A DNA stretch of 8,159 nt from an uncultured Alphaproteobacteria bacterium. Lineage in GTDB: Bacteria > Pseudomonadota > Alphaproteobacteria > Reyranellales > Reyranellaceae. Where the stretch lies: positions 1 through 8,159 of the forward strand of contig CAIYWM010000417.1 of the NCBI GenBank assembly GCA_903929895.1. The letters run 5' to 3'. The translations under genes and the position numbers were made by a program. The notes beneath the pieces are model-generated. The model worked only from the letters and a program-made list of their open reading frames with translations. It made no database searches and had not been told where the DNA came from. Position 1 is the stretch's first letter. Every line of letters begins with the position of its first letter. Below, one piece after another: positions 1-5,479 of this stretch.

Positions 1-257
1 AGGCTGGTGCCGTCGGGCTTGCTCTTGGCGACGTTCACCATGCCGACCATCGTGCCGCCGCCCGGACGGTTCTCGACCACGATGTTCTTGCCGGTGTCTG
101 CGGACATGCGCTCGGCCAGGACACGGCCGGCCGTGTCCGTCGAGCCGCCGGGACCGTAGGGCACGACGAGACGGATCTGGCCGCTCTGCCCGAAGGCGAT
201 CGAGGGCAGGGTGAGGGCGGCAGCGGTGCCGGCCACGAAACTACGGCGCTGGATCAT
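1..257 (-). CDS. Bug/TctC-family tripartite tricarboxylate transporter substrate receptor, N-terminal part (runs off left edge)
   Basis: Periplasmic solute-binding protein of the Bug/TctC family, which captures carboxylates or related small molecules, usually for a TctAB permease. Only 85 codons are visible of a family that is normally about 320 aa. Residues 1-24 form a signal peptide: MIQRRSF with a twin-arginine-like pair, a hydrophobic Ala/Leu stretch, and a likely cleavage near AFGQ. The mature N-terminus shows the family motif VVPYGPGGSTD at 32-41 (ligand-binding loop), then VVENRPGGG at 60-68 and KPDGTS at 80-85, matching the usual 'VVENRPGAGG...PDGYT' pattern. The start is ATG at 257-255, preceded on the minus strand by a strong GGGAAGGA ribosome-binding site. 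It is the fourth visible gene of the minus-strand run, 116 nt after hyuB, which suggests that it delivers the substrate of that operon. Family call is firm; ligand is unknown. Confidence 0.93.
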   Translation of the reverse strand, partial: MIQRRSFVAGTAAALTLPSIAFGQSGQIRLVVPYGPGGSTDTAGRVLAERMSADTGKNIVVENRPGGGTMVGMVNVAKSKPDGTS

Positions 258-259
258 GT

Positions 260-314
260 GAAGTCCTTCCCTTGTTTGTTTTCGTTGTCGGCGAGGAAAC
301 TAAGTCGGGACTTC
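260..314 (-). promoter_or_regulatory. Leader of the receptor gene with two competing inverted repeats, one overlapping the ribosome-binding site
   Basis: Seen directly: GAAGTCC at 260-266 is the exact reverse complement of GGACTTC at 308-314. AAGTC at 302-306 also pairs with GACTT at 309-313 across a 2-nt centre. In the minus-strand mRNA the distal pairing would bury part of the GGGAAGGA ribosome-binding site just before the ATG at 257, while the local repeat uses the same upstream bases. Inference: a possible translational control element. The arms are only 5-7 bp and the distal loop is 41 nt, so chance is a real alternative. No convincing sigma-70 promoter was seen in the 258-373 gap. Confidence 0.25.
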
Positions 315-345
315 GCGTTGCGGCAAGATGAGCGCGATGCGTCCC

Positions 346-372
346 ACCGCCAGCCGAACGGCAGATGGCGGT
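346..372 (-). other. Compound hairpin immediately after the hyuB stop codon
   Basis: ACCGCCA at 346-352 and TGGCGGT at 366-372 are perfect 7-bp arms. Inside them GCC at 353-355 and GGC at 360-362 form a second short stem around GAAC, leaving a 3-nt bulge. The element begins one base after the hyuB stop (376-374). No T-run follows on the minus strand, so it is not a standard intrinsic terminator. It is better read as an intercistronic hairpin that could shield the hyuB 3' end or lower read-through into the receptor gene. Confidence 0.4.
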
Positions 373-373
373 T

Positions 374-2110
374 TCAGGGCAGGGGCGTGCGCAACTCCGC
401 AGTGCGCTTGGCATCGATGCTTCGGCCGTTTGCGTCGATTGCGACGGCGTAGTCATGCTCGGCGCTCTCGATGCCCACGATGCCGTCGCGGACGTCGCGC
501 AGCACGCGCTCCGGATCGCGAGTCTTCGGATCGCCGTAGCCGCCTCCGCCGGGCGACAGTGCGCGGTAGGTTCCGGGGCCATGGCGTTCGACGCCGTATT
601 TCGGCGCCTGGATGCGCGTGCCGTCGCTCAGGGTGAGCACCACCTCGCCCCCGGCACCGGCCCGGCCGCCCGCGACGCCAAAGCTCGAGGGTGCGCCGGC
701 ACCCTCGCCGCGAAAGGCGTAGTCGGCCGGGGTGAAGATCTCGACTTCGTAGTCGCAGCCGGCGCCGCCGCGGAAGCGGCCGGCACCCGCGGTGTCGCAG
801 CGCAGCTCCTGGCGATGGAAGCGCGCCGGGTAAAGTTGCTCGTAGGTCTCGAGGTTGGGCAGCGTGAGTCCGCCCAGGGTGATGAGGTGACCGATCAGGT
901 GGAAGCCGTCGCGCCCCTCGACACCACCGCCGGCCGGCGCGCCGGCCCACTGGTACATGACGTAGCGTCCGCCATCGTCGCGCAGGCCGGCCGTGACGGC
1001 ATGCACGGCCTTCGACCATCCGGCCGAGGCGCGCTCGGGCAGCGCCTGCGCCAGTGCCTTCCACATCGCGTGAATGATCTCGTGCGCCACGAACACCGTG
1101 TTCATGGTCATCGGCGCCGGCATGCGCGCATTCACCAGCGTGCCTTCGGGCAGCCGGATCTCGACGCTGCGGAAGGCGCCTTCGTTTTTCGGCAGGTCGG
1201 GCTCGAAGAACGAGGCCAGCGACATGAACACCGCCGAGGTCGAGTTGGCGATCGAACTGTTCTTGAAGCCCCGCACCTGCGGCGAGGTGCCGGCAAAGTC
1301 CACGACCAGCTTGCGATCCTTCACCGTGACCGTGACGGCGATCTTCGCATCGATCGGCTCGAAGCAGTCGTTGTCGACCGGCTCCTCACCTTTCCAGACA
1401 CCTTGCTCGAGGCGATCGATACAGGTCTGGAAACGCCGGTCGGCATGGTCGAGCACGCCCTCGAAGAATTCGTCGGCGCGATCGACGCCCAGCTCCTCGA
1501 CCAGCAAGGCGAGCCGCTCGGCCCCGATGCGGGTCGAGCCGATCATGGCGCGCAGGTCGCCGTCGAGCGCCTCGGGCAGGCGCGTGTTCAGCATCAGCAG
1601 GCGCCACAGGTCGTCGCGGACCTTGCCGGCCTCGATCAGTTTCAGCACCGGCAGGCGGATGCCTTCGTGGAAGATCTCGGTCGCAGCCGAATTGTAGGTG
1701 CCGGCCGCACCGCCGCCGATATCGGCCTGATGGGCGCGATTGCAGGCGAAGGCCACCAGCTTGGCCCCGACGAACACCGGCCGCGTAATCACCCAGTCGG
1801 GCAGGTGGTTGCCGCCCGCCGTGTAGGGATCGTTCAGCAGGAACACGTCCTCGGGCGCGATGGCGTCCTTGAAGTCGCGCAGGATGGCGCGCACGGCGAA
1901 GCCGCCGCCGCCGGTATGGATCGGGATACCGTCGGCCTGGCTGATCAAGGTGCCGCGAGCGTCGGCGATGAAGCAGGAGAAGTCGTGGCTCTGGCTGAAG
2001 ATCGGCGACCGCGCAGTGCGCGTCATCACCCAGCCCATCTGGTGCGAGATGTGGTCGAGCCGGTTCTGCACCAGCGCGAGGGTGACGGGATCGAGGGGCG
2101 AGGCGCTCAT
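374..2110 (-). CDS. hyuB: Hydantoinase B/oxoprolinase family protein (HyuB-like subunit)
   Basis: 578-aa subunit of the HyuA/HyuB superfamily, which includes N-methylhydantoinase, 5-oxoprolinase and acetone/acetophenone carboxylases. In these enzymes the B-type chain works with an ATP-using A-type chain on cyclic amides or ketones in the cytoplasm. The length is normal. Family landmarks are present in order: DPVTLALVQNRL near the N-terminus (7-18), SHDFSCFIAD at 41-50, LLNDPY at 91-96 followed by GGNHLPD at 99-105, AHQADIGGG at 126-134, FHEGIRLP at 147-154, and the Gly-rich tail SPGGGGYGDP at 519-528 with DV..GI..E.A after it. By analogy with acetone carboxylase, His127, Asp130 and His148 are candidate metal ligands (inference). 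The start ATG at 2110 has GGAG seven bases upstream and overlaps the hyuA stop as ATGA, implying translational coupling. Family is sure; substrate is not. The symbol is family-level only. Confidence 0.94.
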   Translation of the reverse strand: MSASPLDPVTLALVQNRLDHISHQMGWVMTRTARSPIFSQSHDFSCFIADARGTLISQADGIPIHTGGGGFAVRAILRDFKDAIAPEDVFLLNDPYTAGGNHLPDWVITRPVFVGAKLVAFACNRAHQADIGGGAAGTYNSAATEIFHEGIRLPVLKLIEAGKVRDDLWRLLMLNTRLPEALDGDLRAMIGSTRIGAERLALLVEELGVDRADEFFEGVLDHADRRFQTCIDRLEQGVWKGEEPVDNDCFEPIDAKIAVTVTVKDRKLVVDFAGTSPQVRGFKNSSIANSTSAVFMSLASFFEPDLPKNEGAFRSVEIRLPEGTLVNARMPAPMTMNTVFVAHEIIHAMWKALAQALPERASAGWSKAVHAVTAGLRDDGGRYVMYQWAGAPAGGGVEGRDGFHLIGHLITLGGLTLPNLETYEQLYPARFHRQELRCDTAGAGRFRGGAGCDYEVEIFTPADYAFRGEGAGAPSSFGVAGGRAGAGGEVVLTLSDGTRIQAPKYGVERHGPGTYRALSPGGGGYGDPKTRDPERVLRDVRDGIVGIESAEHDYAVAIDANGRSIDAKRTAELRTPLP

Positions 2111-4188
2111 GCGAGGGCTCCGACATGGACGAGGAAATCATCGCGCTCGTCGACTTCGAGCACGTCGCGGGGACCGACGAAGGCGGTCGTCGTGCGCTCC
2201 TCGACCAGCAGCGGGCCGTCGAGACGACAGCCCGGCCGCAGGTCGGCGCCGTCGTAGATGGGGACGTCGCGCCAGCCGGTCGCGGGATCGATCCAGACCT
2301 TGCGGGTCTCGCGCGGCTGAGGCGTGTCGGTCTGCGGCGAACGCGCGGCGGGCGGCGTCCAGTCGAGCCGGCCGCGTCCCACGACGCGCAGCGCAGTGAT
2401 GTCGATGCGGCCGCCCGGCTGGATGTGGCCGAACAGGCGCTGGTGCTCGGTCTCGAAGGCCTGGCGTGCCGCGGCGGCGTCGAAGCCTGATGCGGAAAGC
2501 GGCGCGCGCACCGGCCATTGCTGGCCGTCGTAGCGCAGGTCGAGCTGGCGCTCGATCGCGACCTCATCCTCGCCGAAACCGTCGCGCGCCAGTGCCTCGC
2601 GGGCGCGCACCTCGAGCTGGGTAAAGCCAGCTTCGAGCACGGCGGTCTCGACCTTGTCGAGATCGGCCAGGAAGACCTGCAGGTAATCCTGACGTACGTC
2701 GGACTGCAGCATGCCCATGGCGCAGAAGGCGCCGGCGGCGCGTGGCAGCAGGGCGCGGCGGCATCCCAGCGCGCGGGCGACCGCGGTGCCGTGCATCGGT
2801 CCGGCGCCTCCGGCCGCCACGAGGGTGAAGGTCGCGGGATTGTGGCCGCGTTCGATGCTGAGCCGCTCGACGGCATGCAGCAGGTTCTGCTCCAGCAGGC
2901 GGATGACGCCGGCCGCCGCCTCCTCGACGGAGAGGCCGAGTGGCTTGGCGAGCTTGGTCTCGATGGCCTTGCGGGCTAGGCCTGCGTCGAGCGTCACGGC
3001 GCCGCCGGCCAGCGGACCGGGGCGCAGGCGGCCCAGCACGAGCTGCGCATCGGTGACGGTCGGGTTCTCGCCGCCCAGCCCATAGGCTGCGGGGCCGGGC
3101 CGGGCGCCGGCGCCCTGCGGGCCGGCGTGGAGAAGGCCGGCATCGTCGACCCAGGCGATCGTGCCGCCGCCGGCGCCGACCGTGTGGATCTCCACCGATG
3201 GCGTCGTGAGATGGTAGCCGTCGATGGTGAGTTCGTCGGTGACGGGCACGTCGCCGCGCGCCATCACCATCACGTCGCAGCTCGTGCCGCCGATCTCCAT
3301 CGAAATCAGGTTGGCTTTCTCACCCGGCGCCGCGCAGCCCTTGAGCGCGCCGACGCCGGCGGCCGGGCCTGACAGGACCAGCATCACCGGCCGCGCCGCC
3401 ACCTGGTCGACGGAGACGGCGCCGCCATTGCTCTGCAACAGCAGCAGCGACCGCGGCAGGCCGAACTGGCGCAGCTGCCCGTCGAGGGCGCGCAGGTAGC
3501 TCGTCACCTTGGGCGCCACATAGGCGTTCACGACGGCGGTCGAACCGCGCTCGTACTCGCCCATGGTCGGCATGACCTCGCTCGACAGCGAGACCCACTT
3601 GCCGTTCCAGGCCTTGGCGAGCTGGCCACCGACGGCGCGTTCGTGGGTGCCATCGAGGAAGGAGTTGAACAGGCAGACCGCGACCGACTCCACGCCCTCC
3701 TCGGCGAAGACCCTGGCGGCGGCATCCACATCCTCGGGATGCAGCGGCGCCAATTCCGTGCCGTCGGCGCCGATACGGCCCCGTACGGGCAGACGCAGGT
3801 AGCGCGGCACCAGCACCTGCGGAAACGGCGCACGATGGTCCCACTGGTTCTCACGGATGCCGCGACGGATCTCCAGCGAATCGCGGAAGCCCTCGGTCGT
3901 CAGCATGCCGACACTGGCGCCCTTCTTCTCCAGGATCGTGTTGGTCGCCACGGTCGAGCCGTGCACGAACAGCGCGCAGTCGCGCAGCAGGGCGGTCAAC
4001 GTGATGTCGAGCTGCTTCGCTGCCAGCCGCAGCACGCCCAGCACGCCTTCGCTGGGATCGGCCGGCACCGAGGGCGACTTGAAGATGCGCACGGCGCCGG
4101 CCGCGTCGCGCAGCACCATGTCCGTGAAGGTGCCGCCGACGTCGACGCCGATGCGCCACGGAGCGACGAGGGCGGGTGAGGCCGTCAC
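2107..4188 (-). CDS. hyuA: Hydantoinase A/oxoprolinase family protein (HyuA-like ATP-binding subunit)
   Basis: 693-aa A-type subunit, normal length, with an actin/sugar-kinase-like ATP fold; it would phosphorylate or activate the substrate for the partner HyuB. Motifs seen: DVGGTFTD at 16-23 (first phosphate loop), HGSTVATNTIL at 76-86, SEVMPTMGEYERGSTAVVNAY at 203-223, LSGPAAGVGALKG at 272-284, the second phosphate-type loop EIGGTSCDV at 298-306, VGAGGGTIAWVD at 337-348, and PGPAAYGLGGENPTVTDAQL at 364-383. The start is GTG at 4188-4186, overlapping the CoA-transferase stop as GTGA; a GGGAAG ribosome-binding site lies at 4203-4198, nine bases away. The last four bases overlap the hyuB start. 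Oddity: Cys304 stands where many relatives have Thr (DMGGTSTDV). It could be an N-methylhydantoinase, an oxoprolinase-like amidase or a carboxylase subunit; the sequence does not decide. Confidence 0.94.
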   Translation of the reverse strand: MTASPALVAPWRIGVDVGGTFTDMVLRDAAGAVRIFKSPSVPADPSEGVLGVLRLAAKQLDITLTALLRDCALFVHGSTVATNTILEKKGASVGMLTTEGFRDSLEIRRGIRENQWDHRAPFPQVLVPRYLRLPVRGRIGADGTELAPLHPEDVDAAARVFAEEGVESVAVCLFNSFLDGTHERAVGGQLAKAWNGKWVSLSSEVMPTMGEYERGSTAVVNAYVAPKVTSYLRALDGQLRQFGLPRSLLLLQSNGGAVSVDQVAARPVMLVLSGPAAGVGALKGCAAPGEKANLISMEIGGTSCDVMVMARGDVPVTDELTIDGYHLTTPSVEIHTVGAGGGTIAWVDDAGLLHAGPQGAGARPGPAAYGLGGENPTVTDAQLVLGRLRPGPLAGGAVTLDAGLARKAIETKLAKPLGLSVEEAAAGVIRLLEQNLLHAVERLSIERGHNPATFTLVAAGGAGPMHGTAVARALGCRRALLPRAAGAFCAMGMLQSDVRQDYLQVFLADLDKVETAVLEAGFTQLEVRAREALARDGFGEDEVAIERQLDLRYDGQQWPVRAPLSASGFDAAAARQAFETEHQRLFGHIQPGGRIDITALRVVGRGRLDWTPPAARSPQTDTPQPRETRKVWIDPATGWRDVPIYDGADLRPGCRLDGPLLVEERTTTAFVGPRDVLEVDERDDFLVHVGALA

Positions 4189-5324
4189 TTCGACAGGCTT
4201 CCCAGAACTTCGTCGGTGTGCTCGCCCAAGGTCGGTGCCGAGCGCGGCGAATGCGGCCGCACGTGATCGAACGAGATCGGCAGGCCGACCACCTTAGGTC
4301 CGCCCGGCAGTTGCTGGATGAGCTTGGACGCCTCCATCTGCTCGGTGCGCGCCAGCTCGCCGATATCGTTCACGGCCGCGCAGGGCACGCCAGCCTTCTC
4401 CATGGCTTCGAGCCATTCGGCGCGCGGCCTGGCCTTCAGGGCCTCGGCGATCATCGGCAGCAGCTCGGCCTTGTGGGCGACCCGCTGCGCGCTCTTCGCG
4501 AATTTCGGGTCGGTCGCCCATTCGTCACGGCCCAGCACCTTGGCGCAGCGCGCCCACAGCCGGTCATTGCCGGGCGCCAGGCAGATCGGATGGTCGGCCG
4601 TGTCGAAGGTCTGGTAGGGCACGATCACCGGACTGCCGGTTCCATGCCGCTGGGAGACGGTTCCGTTGGCGATGTAGCCGTTCACCTGGCCCTCGACCCA
4701 ATGCACCGCCGAGTCGAACAGGGAGGTGTCGACCAGGCAGCCCTTGCCGGTCTTGTCGCGCAGGCGCAGCGCCGCTAACGCGCCGATCGTGCAGAACATG
4801 CCGGTCGCCTTGTCATTGATCGAGGCACCGCAGAACGTCGGCGGATCCTCCGGCCGACCGGTCACGCTCATCATGCCGCCATAGGCCTGCAGCAGCGGAT
4901 CGAAGGCCGGCTTCATGCGCAGCGGCCCCTGGTAGCCGAAGGCCCAGATCGAGCAGTAGATCAGGCGCGGATGGCGCGCGAGCATGGTCTCGGGACCGAT
5001 GCCGACCTCGTCGACCACACCGGGCCGCAGGTTCTGGATCAGGATGTCGGCCGTCTCGCAGAGCTTGTGGAGCTTGTCGACGTCTTCGGCGAGCTTGAGG
5101 TCGAGCACGACTGACCGCTTGTTGCGGTTCTGCGAGTAGAAGTAGAGCGAGGTCTTGCCGTCGGGACCGAACGGAGGGCCCCAGATGCGGGCATCGTCGC
5201 CACCATCGGGCTTCTCGATCTTGATCACATCGGCGCCCATGTCGGCCAGGATCACCCCGGCCAGCGGACCGGCCAGCGCCTGGCCCACCTCGATGACGCG
5301 GACTCCCTCGAGCGGTAGTGTCAC
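4185..5324 (-). CDS. Class III CoA-transferase (CaiB/BaiF family)
   Basis: Transfers CoA from an acyl-CoA donor to a carboxylic acid acceptor, as formyl-CoA and succinyl-CoA transferases do; these are interlocked cytoplasmic dimers. With GTG at 5324 the product is 379 aa, within the family range. Landmarks (numbered from this start): LPLEGVRVIEVGQALAGPLAG at 3-23, DVIKIEKPDGGDDAR at 32-46, NRNKRSVVLDL at 66-76, ENF-like block IQNLRPG at 96-102, FDPLLQAYGG at 141-150, and CGASINDKATGM at 165-176. Asp171 in the last block aligns with catalytic Asp169 of Oxalobacter formyl-CoA transferase (alignment by eye). The C-terminus has LGEHTDEVL, a family hallmark. GTG 5324 is chosen because AGAGGA lies six bases upstream and family members usually begin right before LPLEG. 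An in-frame ATG at 5354 would add ten residues (MPSGSGRGLK) and cannot be excluded. It is first in the minus-strand operon and overlaps hyuA by 4 nt. Substrate unknown. Confidence 0.94.
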   Translation of the reverse strand: MTLPLEGVRVIEVGQALAGPLAGVILADMGADVIKIEKPDGGDDARIWGPPFGPDGKTSLYFYSQNRNKRSVVLDLKLAEDVDKLHKLCETADILIQNLRPGVVDEVGIGPETMLARHPRLIYCSIWAFGYQGPLRMKPAFDPLLQAYGGMMSVTGRPEDPPTFCGASINDKATGMFCTIGALAALRLRDKTGKGCLVDTSLFDSAVHWVEGQVNGYIANGTVSQRHGTGSPVIVPYQTFDTADHPICLAPGNDRLWARCAKVLGRDEWATDPKFAKSAQRVAHKAELLPMIAEALKARPRAEWLEAMEKAGVPCAAVNDIGELARTEQMEASKLIQQLPGGPKVVGLPISFDHVRPHSPRSAPTLGEHTDEVLGSLSK

Positions 5325-5330
5325 TTTCAA

Positions 5331-5336
5331 TCCTCT
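5331..5336 (-). promoter_or_regulatory. Ribosome-binding site that favours the GTG start of the CoA-transferase
   Basis: On the minus strand AGAGGA, within GGGAAGAGGA, ends six bases before GTG at 5324. This would lie inside the coding sequence if the upstream ATG at 5354 were used. The ATG has only a GGGGA seven bases ahead. Spacing and family alignment both favour the GTG. Confidence 0.6.
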
Positions 5337-5443
5337 TCCCGAGCCTGACGGCATGCGTTTGTCCCCGGCATCCTAGCCGCCCGTGGCCGTCGCACGCTAC
5401 TTGAAGGGGCTCGCGAGGCGGAACCGTCTATCTGGCGAAGATC

Positions 5444-5479
5444 CTCGCAGTAGGCACATCTATTGCTTCGTACTGCGAG
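5444..5479. repeat. Perfect 9-bp inverted repeat in the divergent promoter region, abutting the regulator start codon
   Basis: CTCGCAGTA at 5444-5452 is the exact reverse complement of TACTGCGAG at 5471-5479, with an 18-nt spacer and arm centres 27 bp apart. The right arm ends one base before the ATG at 5480, where a ribosome-binding site would normally sit. It may be an operator for autoregulation of the downstream gene, also able to influence the divergent CoA-transferase operon, or an RNA stem if transcription starts upstream of it. A separate 8-bp palindrome CTCGCGAG lies at 5410-5417 and shares the CTCGC/GCGAG half. Confidence 0.55.
5452..5467 (+). promoter_or_regulatory. Candidate sigma-54 (-24/-12) promoter for the TPR regulator gene
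   Basis: AGGCAC at 5452-5457, five bases, then TTGCT at 5463-5467. This fits the RpoN consensus TGGCAC-N5-TTGCA/T with the invariant GG and GC separated by exactly ten bases; the T before GG is replaced by A. It lies entirely between the arms of the 9-bp inverted repeat, apart from one shared base. The predicted transcript start is about 5478, only two bases before the ATG at 5480, which would give an almost leaderless mRNA or imply a later translation start. No enhancer site for an activator was recognised. This is a match by eye, not a scored one. Confidence 0.4.

Noticed and set aside
331..346. Sigma-54-like site on the minus strand (TGGGACG then GCGCT with GG-N10-GC spacing) upstream of the receptor gene
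   Set aside because: The spacing is right but three consensus positions are wrong, including both T residues of the -12 element, and GG-N10-GC is frequent in G+C-rich DNA.
346..372. Intrinsic terminator after hyuB
   Set aside because: The stem is good but the minus-strand sequence after it is GGGACGC rather than a T-run, so termination is not supported.
365..2257. 630-codon open frame on the plus strand opposite hyuB
   Set aside because: It lies antisense to hyuB, which carries all family motifs and a good start. The plus-strand translation shows no recognisable domain and is the expected by-product of G/C-rich third positions.
1386..2876. 496-codon minus-strand frame overlapping hyuA and hyuB
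   Set aside because: It runs out of frame across the junction of two well-supported genes and is low-complexity (Arg/Pro/Ser/Ala-rich).
5370..5375. TAGGAT on the minus strand as a -10 box for the CoA-transferase operon
   Set aside because: It matches 4 of 6 positions, but no -35-like hexamer is found 16-18 bases upstream, so the operon promoter is left unassigned.
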